NCBI GenBank assembly: GCA_963737545.1
Contig: CAVTTH010000004.1
Span: forward strand, 186,001 to 250,000
Source: CAVTTH01 sp963737545
GTDB lineage: Bacteria > Verrucomicrobiota > Verrucomicrobiia > Chthoniobacterales > UBA10450
Direction of reading: 5' to 3'
Length of the DNA: 64,000 nt
The position numbers and the translations under genes were made by a program. Positions 18,499-28,257 of the stretch are shown here, piece after piece. A model generated the notes under the pieces. That model was not told the origin of the DNA. It made no database searches and saw only the letters and a program-made list of their open reading frames with translations. Every line of letters starts with the position of its first letter. Position 1 is the stretch's first letter.

Positions 18499-20640
18499 TC
18501 ACTTCGTCGCGGGCTTGCCGTCGGTTTCGTTCCATAAAAACGCCAGCTCATCGGCTGTGTCGTTCACCAGTTGGGTGATCGAGACGCCGGAGCTGTGACC
18601 GGCCTTGAGCTCGTAATGCAGCAGCACGGGACGATCGCCACCGTTCGAGGCTTGCACGAGCGCGGTCATTTTTCGCGCATGCAATGGATCGACCCGCGTG
18701 TCGGAGTCCCCGCTATGAAACATGACCGCGGGAAATTTCGTCCCGCGTTTCACATTTTGATAAGGCGAATACTTGAACAGATAGGGGAATTGCTTTGGAT
18801 CCTCCGCGGACCCGTACTCGGTCGTCCACCATTTTCCGACGAGGAACCTGTGGAAGCGCGTCATGTCGAGCAACGGATAACCGCACCAGATGGCGCCGAA
18901 CAAGTCGGGCCGTTGGGTCAACGCCACACCCGTGAGCAGTCCGCCGTTGGAGCGGCCACGAATCGCCAGGTGAGCGGTGGTGGTGTACTTGTTGTCGATC
19001 AGGTACTGGGCCGCGCCAAACAAATCGTCGAAGACGTTTTGCTTCTTCTCGAACATTGCCGCCTTGTGCCAGGCTTCGCCATACTCGCCGCCGCCGCGGA
19101 GATTCGGCTGCGCGAAAAAGCCGCCCTGCTCCATCCACCAGGCGTACTCGGGATTCCAAGTCGGCAGAATGCTGACGTTGAATCCGCCATAAGCGAAGAT
19201 GAGCGCCTGCGCGGTACCGTCTCGCTTCAGTCCCTTCTTTGAAGAGATGAACATCGGGATGCGCGTGCCGTCCTTCGATTTGTAGAAAACCTGTTGCACT
19301 TCGTAGTCGTCACTCGAAAACGGCACCTGCGGTTTGGCAAAAACCTCGGTCTTCCCGCTCGCCACATCGTAATGGTAAATCGTCGGCGGAATGTTGAACG
19401 ACTCAAAGCTGTAGAAACCTTCATTCGACGCGCCGCGACCATGCACGTTCGTAGCGGAGCCAATTGCCGGATACGTAATCTCTCCGATCTGCTTGCCATC
19501 GAGCGTGAAAATGCGCGTTTGCGTGATCACATCATGGAGGCCGGTTACAAAAAGCTTTCCGCCTACGATCGAGATACTGGAGATCACGTCCTTGCCTTCC
19601 GGCACGACCGTTTTCCATTGCAGCAGCGCCGGGTCATCGATCGAAATTTTCACGACGCGATAATTCGCCGCCTCGTTGTCGGTAAGGGCATAGAGATCGC
19701 CCTCGTAATTCAAGACGGAAAAGCGGTTATCGATCGCGCGAATGACCGGGCGCACCTTTTGGTCGGGTTTGTCCAATTCCTGCGCGTAGACGTCGACCCG
19801 CGTCGGCGGCACGCCATGCGCCACTGAAATGAGCAGGTAGCGGCCGTTCTCTGTCACTTGAGTGGAGATTAGTTGCATCGGCCCGAAATTTTCGCCGTCG
19901 TACATTTTCCCGAAGACGAGTTTGTCGGCCGAGACATCGCTGCCGAATGAATGAAAGAAAACGAGTGTGCCTTCCGGGCCGATTTTCGAATAGAAGATTC
20001 CTTTCTTGTCTGGGCTGAGATCGATTCCGCTGTAACGCGCCCGTGGCAATACATCCGGCAGATCCTGACGCTTGTTGACGTCGAAGGCGTGCACGGTTTG
20101 CTCGTCGGCGCCGCCTTCGCGCACGCCGTAAAGGAGAAGGCTGGCGTCGTCAGCAACGTCAGCGATGGTGACCGAAGTGTTTTGGTCCGCGCTCAGCTTT
20201 GTCGCGTCGATCAAACGCTCATCTTCCCCCTGCAAACCTGTGCGCAAACAAATTGAAGCCTGGTTTTCATTCGCGAGGCGCTTGGTGAAAAAATATTTGC
20301 CTTCGCGTTCAAGCGGGATGCTGAAGCTTTCGACGTGAAGCAGCTCGGTCAGGCGCTTCGCGATCTCGGGGCGGTTCTTCACCTGCGCGAGATATTTTTC
20401 GGTGTAAGCCATCTGGCTGTCTATCCACGCGCGCGTTTCAGGACTCTTCGATTCCTCGAGCCACCGATAAGGATCAGTGACGGTCGTCTCGCCGAATATT
20501 TCTTTCACCGGTGCGACCTTGGTCGATGGTGGCGGAGGAAGAGTAATTCCATTGCCGCCGTGGACCGTGGCCGATTTTCCTCCGGCCTGTGCCAGGATCG
20601 TGGTCGCGACGAGGAAAGTGAGAGAGAGGCGCAATTTCAT
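18499..20640 (-). CDS. Prolyl oligopeptidase family serine peptidase (S9A), exported
   Basis: 713 residues with a signal peptide (SLTFLVATTILAQAGG). The N-terminal block DPYRWLEESKSPETRAWIDS is typical of prolyl endopeptidase, and a 7-bladed propeller follows (~residues 100-430). The catalytic alpha/beta-hydrolase domain carries Ser in GRSNGG, Asp in GDSDTRVDP and His in AGHSSG, and conserved GGFNVSILPTWNPEY and QPNLRGGGEYGEAWH. It should cleave short peptides after proline in the periplasm or outside. Divergently transcribed from the GH63-like gene, with a 252-base gap that shows no clear site. Confidence 0.93.
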   Translation of the reverse strand: MKLRLSLTFLVATTILAQAGGKSATVHGGNGITLPPPPSTKVAPVKEIFGETTVTDPYRWLEESKSPETRAWIDSQMAYTEKYLAQVKNRPEIAKRLTELLHVESFSIPLEREGKYFFTKRLANENQASICLRTGLQGEDERLIDATKLSADQNTSVTIADVADDASLLLYGVREGGADEQTVHAFDVNKRQDLPDVLPRARYSGIDLSPDKKGIFYSKIGPEGTLVFFHSFGSDVSADKLVFGKMYDGENFGPMQLISTQVTENGRYLLISVAHGVPPTRVDVYAQELDKPDQKVRPVIRAIDNRFSVLNYEGDLYALTDNEAANYRVVKISIDDPALLQWKTVVPEGKDVISSISIVGGKLFVTGLHDVITQTRIFTLDGKQIGEITYPAIGSATNVHGRGASNEGFYSFESFNIPPTIYHYDVASGKTEVFAKPQVPFSSDDYEVQQVFYKSKDGTRIPMFISSKKGLKRDGTAQALIFAYGGFNVSILPTWNPEYAWWMEQGGFFAQPNLRGGGEYGEAWHKAAMFEKKQNVFDDLFGAAQYLIDNKYTTTAHLAIRGRSNGGLLTGVALTQRPDLFGAIWCGYPLLDMTRFHRFLVGKWWTTEYGSAEDPKQFPYLFKYSPYQNVKRGTKFPAVMFHSGDSDTRVDPLHARKMTALVQASNGGDRPVLLHYELKAGHSSGVSITQLVNDTADELAFLWNETDGKPATK

Positions 20641-20892
20641 ATCCGTGTTCTAATTTGCCGCAGGATAGATCGCAAATCTGTAGAGGTATTCCAGCACGAT
20701 CCGCGAACTAACAAGTTCGTTTCGGCGAGTCGTGGGAACCAGCTCGCCGCGGGACGAGTCCGTCCGACTGGCCGACACGCGAATCGCGTGCGCTCCCTGA
20801 ACCAGAAGTCGTTCACGACATCGAAGTTTAGGTTCGCTCGCGTGGCGGTTGCTGTTGAGACGGCTTTCCGCTAAAGGAAGGTCCGGATTCCC

Positions 20893-23571
20893 ATGAATGC
20901 CGAACAAATCCGCGTCGAACAAAACAATCGCCGCAAAGAACGCTGGCATCTCTGGGGACCATACGTCGCCGAGCGAGCCTGGGGCACGGTGCGCGAGGAT
21001 TACAGCGCCAATGGCGACGCCTGGAATTATTTTCCGCATGAGCATGCGCGCTCCCGCGCTTATCGCTGGAGCGAAGATGGCATCGGCGGCATCAGCGATT
21101 ACAGACAACGGCTTTGTTTCGCCTTTGCTTTTTGGAATGAGCGCGATCCGTTCCTGAAGGAACGCCTGTTCGGCGTGACCGGCCCGCAGGGTAATCACGG
21201 AGAGGACGTGAAGGAGATTTATTGGTATACCGACAACACGCCTTCGCACAGTTTCATGCGGATGATCTATCGCTATCCGCAAGTCGCTTTTCCCTATGAA
21301 CAATTAGTCGCCGCCAGCAGCGTCCGCTCGAAAGCGGAAGGCGAATTTGAATTATGGGAGACCGGTGCTCTCGCCGAAAACCGCTTCTTCGACATCGAGA
21401 TCGCGTATGCCAAGGCGCAATCCGACGACATTTTGATCCGGGCCACGGCGAAGAACTGCGGGCGCGAGCCTGCTGTCTTGCATTTGCTGCCGACAATTTG
21501 GTTCCGAAATACGTGGAGCTGGGGACGGGACAACCGCAAGCCAAACCTGCAGGCGCGCACGCCAACCGCGTCCAGGATCGATATTATTGAAGCGACGCAC
21601 GACACTCTCGGCACCTATCACCTGTACTGCGAAAGAGCGGAGAAACTGCTCTTCACGGAAAACGAAAGCAATTTAGAGCGAATCTGGGGAGTGCCCAATC
21701 CCACGCCCTTTGTAAAAGATTCAATCAACGATGCCATCGTTGGCGACTCCAGCGACACGGTTAACCCGAACCGCGTTGGGACCAAGGCGGCCGTCCATTA
21801 TCGATTGGTCCTCGCTCCAAACGAAACCGCGTCCATCCGGTTACGGCTCAAACAAGGAGAGAGCCACGAGGCGGATGCCGCTTTCCCCGATTTCGACAAG
21901 ATCTTCGCGACACGGACCGAGGAAGCCGATCAATTTTATTCCTCTCTCGCGCCTTCCTGTTTAAGTGAGGAACACTGCGCCATCCAGCGGCAGGCGCTCG
22001 CCGGAATGCTCTGGAACAAGCAGTTTTACCATTACATTGTCGAGCAATGGCTGGATGGGGACCCGGGTCAGCCCCCGCCGCCGCCCGAACGTTTAGAAGG
22101 TCGCAATGCCGGCTGGCACCATATCTACAACGAGAGGGTGATGTCCATGCCCGACAAGTGGGAATTTCCCTGGTACGCATCGTGGGACCTTGGCTTCCAT
22201 TGCATCCCACTCGCTTTGGTCGATCCCCTCTTCGCGAAGCAGCAACTCAGTGTCATCGTCCGCGAATGGTACCAGCATCCGAATGGACAGATTCCCGCCT
22301 ACGAATGGAACTTTAGCGATGTGAATCCTCCGGTGCTGGCGTGGGCGGCGTGGCGCGTTTTTCAAATCGAGCGCAAGCAAACCGGCAAAGGCGACCGCGC
22401 ATTTCTCGAAACTGTCTTCCATAAACTGCTCATCGCTTTTACCTGGTGGGTGAATCGCAAAGATTCTGAAGGCAACAATATTTTCGAGGGCGGATTTCTC
22501 GGACTCGACAACATCGGCGTGTTCGATCGGAACGCACGGCTCCCCGATGGCACCCGTCTCGAGCAGAGCGACGGCACAAGCTGGATGGGAATGCTCAGCT
22601 TGAACCTGATGCGAATCGCCATCGAACTGGCGACGGAGAACCATGTTTATGAAAACATAGCGACGAAATTCTTTGAACATTTCCTCGGCATCGCTGCGGC
22701 CATGAACAATCTGGGCGGCCGGCACATTGGCCTGTGGAATGAGGAAGACGAATTCTATTACGATGTACTTCACACGCCGGGCGGTCGCTATTTCCCGTTG
22801 AAAGTGCGTTCTTTGGTCGGCCTGATGCCATTGCTCGCGGTCGAGACGATTCAGTGGCAGTTGATCGAAGCGCTGCCGGGATTCAAAGCCCGGCTCGAAT
22901 GGTACCTGACTCACCGGCCCGATCTGGCGAGTTTGGTCTCGCGCTGGCAGGAACCCGGAATGAAAGAACGCCGCCTGCTCGCGCTCACCCGCGGCCATCG
23001 CATGAAATGCCTGTTGCGGCGCATGCTCGACCCCGACGAATTTCTAAGCGATTACGGCGTGCGTTCCCTCAGCAAATATCACCAGGAGCACCCCTACGTA
23101 CTCAACGTCCGCGGCGAGGAGAAGATCGTGAATTACGAGCCCGCGGAATCGCAGACTGGCATTTTCGGAGGCAACTCAAACTGGCGCGGTCCGGTTTGGT
23201 TCCCGATCAATTATTTGCTGATCGAGTCGCTCCAACAATTTCATCACTACTATGGCGACGATTTCAAAGTGGAATGCCCGACCCGCTCCGGAAATTATTT
23301 GACCCTAAAAGAGATCGCGAACGAGCTCTCCAATCGACTGATCAAACTTTGGCTGCGCGACAAAAATGGAGAAAGGCCATTCGCGCGCGCTTCCACCGGG
23401 GCATTGGATGAAAAGCTGGATGAGAATCGCTATTGGTTTCACGAATATTTCCACGGAGACACCGGGGCCGGTCTGGGCGCATCGCATCAAACCGGCTGGA
23501 CCGGTCTGATTGCCAAATTAATCCTGCAACAAGGTGATTTTGGAACCATCGCGAAGCGGGATCCGGGCTAG
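20893..23571 (+). CDS. GH63/MGH1-like glucosidase
   Basis: 892 residues, no signal peptide, so probably cytosolic. N-terminal beta-domain (WHLWGPYVAERAWGTVREDY, GDAWNYFPHEHARSRAYRW), then an (alpha/alpha)6 barrel with KWEFPWYASWDLGFHCIPL, QIPAYEWNFSDVNPPVLAWA, GGNSNWRGPVWFPINYLLIE and FHEYFHGDTGAGLGASHQTG. Acidic residues in these blocks are candidates for the catalytic pair of GH63-type alpha-glucosidases. The family includes enzymes acting on glucosylglycerate, mannosylglycerate or alpha-glucans, and the substrate cannot be chosen from sequence. Starts 12 bases after a GGAAGG-like ribosome site. Confidence 0.85.
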   Translation: MNAEQIRVEQNNRRKERWHLWGPYVAERAWGTVREDYSANGDAWNYFPHEHARSRAYRWSEDGIGGISDYRQRLCFAFAFWNERDPFLKERLFGVTGPQGNHGEDVKEIYWYTDNTPSHSFMRMIYRYPQVAFPYEQLVAASSVRSKAEGEFELWETGALAENRFFDIEIAYAKAQSDDILIRATAKNCGREPAVLHLLPTIWFRNTWSWGRDNRKPNLQARTPTASRIDIIEATHDTLGTYHLYCERAEKLLFTENESNLERIWGVPNPTPFVKDSINDAIVGDSSDTVNPNRVGTKAAVHYRLVLAPNETASIRLRLKQGESHEADAAFPDFDKIFATRTEEADQFYSSLAPSCLSEEHCAIQRQALAGMLWNKQFYHYIVEQWLDGDPGQPPPPPERLEGRNAGWHHIYNERVMSMPDKWEFPWYASWDLGFHCIPLALVDPLFAKQQLSVIVREWYQHPNGQIPAYEWNFSDVNPPVLAWAAWRVFQIERKQTGKGDRAFLETVFHKLLIAFTWWVNRKDSEGNNIFEGGFLGLDNIGVFDRNARLPDGTRLEQSDGTSWMGMLSLNLMRIAIELATENHVYENIATKFFEHFLGIAAAMNNLGGRHIGLWNEEDEFYYDVLHTPGGRYFPLKVRSLVGLMPLLAVETIQWQLIEALPGFKARLEWYLTHRPDLASLVSRWQEPGMKERRLLALTRGHRMKCLLRRMLDPDEFLSDYGVRSLSKYHQEHPYVLNVRGEEKIVNYEPAESQTGIFGGNSNWRGPVWFPINYLLIESLQQFHHYYGDDFKVECPTRSGNYLTLKEIANELSNRLIKLWLRDKNGERPFARASTGALDEKLDENRYWFHEYFHGDTGAGLGASHQTGWTGLIAKLILQQGDFGTIAKRDPG

Positions 23572-23587
23572 CATCAGTCCGCGCTGC

Positions 23588-24538
23588 CTAAGTTAGTTCG
23601 GCGAAGCTTCGGTAGAGTGCTCGACGGGCGCGCACCGCCGCCTTGCCGGTAATCTCAAACGGCGTTTCCATTAAGCTCAACCCAAACGGAATCAGTGCGG
23701 CCTTGTCGGCCGGAAGCTCGACCGCGCCAATATTCCCTCCGCTGATTTTCCGGAACGGCCAGCGGTCGAAAAGCCACTCCGCTCCGTCGGGCGTTCCCCA
23801 TTCCGTGGTTTGACCTTCCGCCCTCATCTTCCGACCCATTGTGCCCAGGTGAATGTCGTGCAGCAAAACCCATCCTCCGGACGCGACATAAGGTGCGAGA
23901 CGAAGCAGATCGAGCAGCGGCCAGGGATGACGATGATCGGCGTCGATGAAGACGAGAGGAAATTCACCACGCTCTCCGAGTTGGCTGACAAAATCTGATC
24001 CATGCGGTGTGTGCAGCCGTACGGCGGACGCGAGTTCCGGAATCAAATCGGAAATTTCGAACCCAGTCGGGCGGGTCGTATCGATAATGCACTCGGTGCT
24101 GACATCGAGCGTCTCCACGAAAATGCCATCCGTTTTTTCACGTTGCCGCCCGATTGTCGCCGCGATGATCGCCGCCGAGAAGCCAGTCAATGTTCCAATC
24201 TCGATCACACGCTGCGGCGCAAGAATGCTGACAAAGGCCGTGAGGAAGAAGTAGTCGGCCACTCCGATTTCCCCGGGATGCTGAATCTTTCGGTTCATCA
24301 TCGAGTGGAGAAATTCTGTTTCACCCACCGGCGGAGTTTTGCCCGCACGTCCCAATTTCTCGGCAAGACGGGCATAGACAGACGCAAAGTCGTTGAGAGA
24401 ATAAATCTCGCAGATTTCGGCAGTGCTGCCCGGCATCGATTTCGGAACGAAGTGACGCGACCTCCGTGCAACTTTGAAACGCCGGCCACGAGGCGCGTAT
24501 CGGACGGCTTTGAAATAATGCGCTGGAGAAAACTTCAA
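23588..24538 (-). CDS. Class I SAM-dependent methyltransferase
   Basis: 316 residues from TTG 24538. The SAM fold is visible as RVIEIGTLTGFSAAIIAATI (motif I), FVETLDVSTECI (second strand), then FPLVFIDADHRHPWPLLDLL and GGWVLLHDIHLG. The pattern is like Methyltransf_24 enzymes that act on small hydroxylated compounds or sugars. The N-terminal ~90 residues are not recognised. Convergent with the GH63-like gene. Confidence 0.75.
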   Translation of the reverse strand: MKFSPAHYFKAVRYAPRGRRFKVARRSRHFVPKSMPGSTAEICEIYSLNDFASVYARLAEKLGRAGKTPPVGETEFLHSMMNRKIQHPGEIGVADYFFLTAFVSILAPQRVIEIGTLTGFSAAIIAATIGRQREKTDGIFVETLDVSTECIIDTTRPTGFEISDLIPELASAVRLHTPHGSDFVSQLGERGEFPLVFIDADHRHPWPLLDLLRLAPYVASGGWVLLHDIHLGTMGRKMRAEGQTTEWGTPDGAEWLFDRWPFRKISGGNIGAVELPADKAALIPFGLSLMETPFEITGKAAVRARRALYRSFAELT

Positions 24539-24564
24539 ACCGGATCGTTCACTAAAGCATCACG

Positions 24565-24891
24565 CTATCGACGCATGATGTGGATGGCGAGGATTCGGCT
24601 TTGATGTCGCGCGAGCAGGTAATCGATAAAATCGCCGATGATAGAATTCGGTTTGTTTCCGGATTTCGTCACGACTCGGCAGATGAGGACGCCCGTACGA
24701 CTGTGCCACTCGAGATTGATGACGCCATGCGCTTCGCGCGCGCTGTGAATTTTGGCCCAGCCGTGGGGACGACCTGGCCGCTGGTGCTCGGTCGGCACGA
24801 GCTTAAATTTCTTTTCGAGCAGAGGATCGCCCATGATTTTGTTGCGCAACGATCCGCGCCCGCTCGTGACGACCTGAATGACTGTTTGCAT
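24565..24891 (-). CDS. Conserved-looking hypothetical protein
   Basis: 108 residues, ATG 24891. No signal or membrane segment. The middle has mixed charge (KFKLVPTEHQRPGRPHGWAK, INLEWHSRTGVLICRVV), consistent with a small cytosolic alpha/beta fold. No family recognised. It follows the GNAT gene after a strong hairpin and precedes the methyltransferase gene on the same strand. Real gene status rests on codon bias and lack of overlap. Confidence 0.5.
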   Translation of the reverse strand: MQTVIQVVTSGRGSLRNKIMGDPLLEKKFKLVPTEHQRPGRPHGWAKIHSAREAHGVINLEWHSRTGVLICRVVTKSGNKPNSIIGDFIDYLLARHQSRILAIHIMRR

Positions 24892-24901
24892 TGTTAATAG
24901 C

Positions 24902-24953
24902 AGGGAGGCCGCGCTGCGGCTTCCGAGACAACGCAGCGCGCTCTCCCTACTCT
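24902..24953. terminator. Hairpin after the GNAT gene (terminator or REP-like)
   Basis: GGGAG...GCGCTGCG pairs with CGCAGCGC...CTCCC across a ~14-base loop. It sits 11 bases after the GNAT stop on the minus strand. There is no strong T-tract, so it may be a repeat element rather than an intrinsic terminator. Confidence 0.5.
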
Positions 24954-24963
24954 TGCTCCAAAA

Positions 24964-25455
24964 TTAGTCGTTAAGCGAGCGAAACATGACATAAACATCG
25001 ACGTAACCTTTCTGCGCGTGGCGGAACGCGCCCGGCAGAGTGCCCACGATCTCAAAACCGAATTCCTTCCAGAGATGAACGGCCGGTTCGTTCGTCGAAA
25101 CGACAAAATTGAACTGCATCGCCCGAAAACCAAGCCGGCGCGCTTCGCTTAGAGAGTGCTCGGCCATCACTCGGCCGACATGATGCCCGCGCGCGACGTG
25201 CGCGACCATGTAACCGGCATTCGCCACGTGAGCGCCGCCACCCTGCTGATTCGGTTTCAAATAATAGCTACCGCAGACCGAGTCGTCCTGTTCCGCAACG
25301 TAGGTGTGTTTGTCCGGTCCACACCAAAAGGCGAGCGCATCTTCCTGCGACATTCCTGGATCGAAGGCGAAGACATCGCCGGCGGAAATGACACCATGAA
25401 ACATTTCCCAGATCGCGTCGCGATCTTCCTTCCGAGCCAATCGAATGCTAATCAC
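24964..25455 (-). CDS. GNAT family N-acetyltransferase
   Basis: GTG 25455 lies inside the end of the MauE-like gene (8-base overlap GTGATTAG), giving 163 residues. ISIRLARKEDRDAIWEMF is the typical N-terminus; GYMVAHVARGHHVGRVMAEH is the acetyl-CoA loop (Q/RxxGxG/A variant), and NEPAVHLWKEFGFEIVGTLP the C-terminal strand pair. Last gene of the rfbD-DUF1573-rhodanese-MauE series. Substrate unknown. Confidence 0.85.
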   Translation of the reverse strand: MISIRLARKEDRDAIWEMFHGVISAGDVFAFDPGMSQEDALAFWCGPDKHTYVAEQDDSVCGSYYLKPNQQGGGAHVANAGYMVAHVARGHHVGRVMAEHSLSEARRLGFRAMQFNFVVSTNEPAVHLWKEFGFEIVGTLPGAFRHAQKGYVDVYVMFRSLND

Positions 25456-25927
25456 GCCTACCGCGTCGCAGACCGTTCGAGAACCAGGATACAACGAGCA
25501 CGGCAAGAATGGCGAAATCGAGCACGAGGTGCCAGTTGAAGCTCAGATTCTTGCTGATATGACCGAAGCAACCGCAGGTGATGTCGAGGCCGCGCATCTT
25601 TGCTGCAATCGTGGCCGCAATGAAAACAAGCATGAGCGCGAGCAGGATGGAAAGCGCGCCGGAATAAAGCCGCCGGGTGATGAGCGCGAGCCCGCAGAGA
25701 ATTTCCAGCCAGGGCAGATAGAACGCCAACCGCACGCTGATTCCCCAAGTGAGGATCTTGTAATTATCGATGTCGACGGCAAAAACCAATGGTTCGATCG
25801 CTTTGACGACGCCGGCGTAAATGAAGATGCCGCCGATAATGACTTCGATGACGCGCCAGGGGATGTTTCCCGCGCCAGTGCGACTTGTCCCCGAGATTGA
25901 ATGTTGGGCGTCCAGCGTGGTTTTCAT
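25448..25927 (-). CDS. MauE/DoxX-like membrane protein
   Basis: 159 residues from ATG 25927, which overlaps the rhodanese stop as ATGA. Four membrane segments (VIEVIIGGIFIYAGVVKAI, LAFYLPWLEILCGLALI, ALSILLALMLVFIAATIAA, LVLDFAILAVLVVSWF). The conserved CGCFG lies after the third helix, in DITCGCFGHI, as in MauE proteins and the VKOR/DsbD-like electron-transfer partners of periplasmic thiol proteins. Next to a rhodanese and a DUF1573 protein, a role in periplasmic sulfur or disulfide handling is a reasonable inference. Confidence 0.8.
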   Translation of the reverse strand: MKTTLDAQHSISGTSRTGAGNIPWRVIEVIIGGIFIYAGVVKAIEPLVFAVDIDNYKILTWGISVRLAFYLPWLEILCGLALITRRLYSGALSILLALMLVFIAATIAAKMRGLDITCGCFGHISKNLSFNWHLVLDFAILAVLVVSWFSNGLRRGRRD

Positions 25928-26355
25928 TTTTTCGCCTTCAGCCATCCCTCCCATCCGCCCTCAAGCACGAAGACATTCTTTAACTGCGCTTCCTTCCGCA
26001 AACGCCGCGCGATTTCGAGCGCGAGGTTACAGCTTTTCGAACTGCAATAGACGACTACGCGTTTCTCCGGCGAATCAACAACCTGCAGCATCTGCGGGAG
26101 CAATTCGTTCCAGCGATCTTCGTTTAGTTGCAGCGCGCCGGGAACATGGTCACGCGCGAACTCTTCATCCGGCCGGGCATCGATCCAGATCGCATCGGTT
26201 CCCCAGCTTTGCGCCTGAGCTACTGTGACTGACTCGGAAGCGGGCACCGGGCTTTGCCAGGAAATCCGCTCGCGAAAATAAACCGCCTGTCCCAGTCCGG
26301 GCAGAAAGGCGAGACCGACCAGGACGAGAATTTCTCGGATCGCAATGAAGCGCAC
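25924..26355 (-). CDS. Membrane-anchored rhodanese-like protein
   Basis: 143 residues, GTG 26355. One N-terminal hydrophobic segment (EILVLVGLAFLPGLGQAVYF) precedes a rhodanese domain: WIDARPDEEFARDHVPGALQ and the active-site loop VVYCSSKSCNLA, with catalytic Cys in CSSKSC. It probably transfers sulfur, or reduces thiols, outside the cytosol. It starts 3 bases after the DUF1573 stop and overlaps the MauE-like gene by four bases. Confidence 0.85.
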   Translation of the reverse strand: MRFIAIREILVLVGLAFLPGLGQAVYFRERISWQSPVPASESVTVAQAQSWGTDAIWIDARPDEEFARDHVPGALQLNEDRWNELLPQMLQVVDSPEKRVVVYCSSKSCNLALEIARRLRKEAQLKNVFVLEGGWEGWLKAKK

Positions 26356-26358
26356 AGC

Positions 26359-27064
26359 CTACTTCGCGGGTGTTGACGCCGCGACGGGAGCTGGCGGCGG
26401 GGCATTCGACACCCTCGCAGCCGCATAGTAGAGCTTCGGTTTATTCGGCGGGTAATCGGGTTGAATCACCAGGCTCGTCGCATGAAGGATGTTGCGGTCT
26501 TTTGGTTCGACACTGATTACCCAATCCTTCGGCGAGGCGCCCGGTGTAATCTTCGCGGCGATCGCAGCGTCCGACGATGTGACCGCGACTTTTGTCACCG
26601 GCGAATCTTTCGGAGCATGAACGTTGATGGTCTTCGGCTTGAGCGGCTCCGTGGCATCCCAGAAAACGAAGGCGGGCTGAACTTCAATCAGCGCCGGAAT
26701 ATTCGCCTTCAGCTGCAAAATAGTGCTCGGACTCTTCGGATCGTTGGTCTCGACCGTGACCGACTTCTGCTGAAGCCCGGTGCGATCACCGATCTGCAGC
26801 GTGGCGGTGATTTCGCCTTTCTCTCCCGGCGCGACATCATCCTTCGCCGGCTTCGCCGCCGTGCAACCACACGAAGTGCGGACGGCGTTAAAGTGGACGG
26901 GTGTCGTGCCGACATTTTCATACTTGAAATGGGCGACGGCGGTGGTGTCCGAAAAAGTTGGATGCAGTTCCACTTCCTTCTGTTCCCACTGCAGTTGGGC
27001 GTTGGCGCGGGCGCCAAGAAAGAGCGATAAAGACGACGACTAGAGAAAGTTTGCTTGGTTTCAT
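26359..27064 (-). CDS. DUF1573 domain exported protein, one frameshift
   Basis: ATG 27064 overlaps the rfbD stop (ATGA) and begins a signal peptide, MKPSKLSLVVVFIAL. The frame breaks in AAGAAAGAG near 27020 (one extra base). Correcting it gives ...GARANAQLQWEQKEVELHPT and the DUF1573 immunoglobulin-like domain: FKYENVGTTPVHFNAVRTSCGCTAAKP, with the characteristic SCGCT. A second Ig-like domain follows (KTINVHAPKDSPVTKVAV). The tail is Ala/Pro rich. Likely periplasmic; function of the family is unknown. Confidence 0.8.
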
Positions 27065-27943
27065 AGTTTCAATTTGATCTTCTCAACATACTCAGAGACG
27101 GCGTCGCGCCAATCCCGAGGTGATTTTCCGGTAAGCTGTCGGTATTTCCCGGTGGCAAGCGTCGTGTGGACCGGACGCTGCGCCGACCATTGCTTCATAT
27201 CACGCATCGAGAGCGGCGCAACGGTACGCGCGCGCAACCGAACACCGGCGGCATGAGCGCAATCGATCGCCCATTGTGCGTACTCCTGCCAGCTGCACTC
27301 GCCGGCATTTGCGAAATGCAGAATTCCCGAGGCGCTCGAGGCATCGAACGAAGTCCGGCAGCATTTCCGCGATGTCGTCGGTGTAGGTCGGCGTCGAAAA
27401 CTTATCGGCTACGGCAGCGATCTCTTCCCGGTCACGCGCCAGTTGGAGCATTTGATCAACAAAGCTCGGCCGCTCCGGTCCGAAGACCCAGGAAACGCGA
27501 AGCACGAGGTGTTGCGCGCTAGCGGCGAGCACAAGTTTCTCCCCTTCCCTTTTCGATTCTCCGTACACACTGATCGGTTCGGCCGGGTCCTCTTCAAGAT
27601 AGGGCTCCGTCTTTTTGCCATCAAAAACATAATCCGTGCTGACGTGAATGAACCGAGCGCCTTTGTCACAACAAATTTCCGCAAGCGTTCGCGGCGCCTC
27701 GGCGTTGATCCGAAAGGCTTCGTCCCGGTGTGTTTCGCAATAATCGACATTCGTTAGGGCAGCAGAGTTGATCATCACATCGAAATCAATCTCTCCGACA
27801 GCGTCACGCAGTGATGTTTGATCGCCAAGATCAAGTTGCGCGTGATCGAATCCGATAACGTCAAATCGATCGCGATAGGCGCTCATTAGTGCAGAGCCCA
27901 ACCGCCCGCCGGCGCCAACAATGACAATTCCCAACGATTGCAA
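27061..27943 (-). CDS. rfbD: dTDP-4-dehydrorhamnose reductase, one frameshift
   Basis: TTG 27943 starts LGIVIVGAGGRLGSALM (NAD(P)-binding), with LTNVDYCETHRDEAFRINAE, FIHVSTDYVFDG and the catalytic pair in ISVYGESKREGEK (YxxxK). WVFGPERPSFVDQML follows. Near 27349 one extra G breaks the frame; repair gives PDFFDASSASGILHFANAGE and a C-terminus ending AVSEYVEKIKLKL at TGA 27061. It makes dTDP-L-rhamnose, the last step of the pathway that also needs rfbB (present at 41.1 kb). rfbA and rfbC are not in the window. Confidence 0.85.
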
Positions 27944-28257
27944 AACGATTTGTCGTTCCTTGTGATCTACCAGCGCGTGCGAGCGCCGGGCAAGCAGAAT
28001 CGTCTTTTCCCGCTGACTTCCTGCTGACTAACGGCCATTGTCTTTCAAAAAGAAGCACGATAAACATTGTGACTAGTAATGGATGCGGCTCGTGTCCTCC
28101 CGGACTGATTCCGGTTCTGCTTTTTCGTCACGCGCCCGCTCGAAGGTGAGCCAATGCGAGCACGCTAAAGGGCACCCCGAAAACTCTTGGTCACGAGATT
28201 TGGGCGTTTCGTTCTTGTTGATCCCAACCAGGTCTTTTATTTTCGTTAGGAGCTGCC
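27944..28257. other. Intergenic region upstream of the LprI-like gene
   Basis: About 310 bases between divergent rfbD and the leader ORF. It contains one TCGTTAGG octamer (28243-28250) whose AGG also forms part of the ribosome site for the 12-codon ORF. No RNA gene, mobile element or convincing promoter hexamers seen. Confidence 0.5.

Noticed and set aside
18499..24538. A possible mobile element or genomic island around the acyltransferase, peptidase and GH63 genes.
   Set aside because: No integrase, transposase or tRNA-derived attachment site was found.
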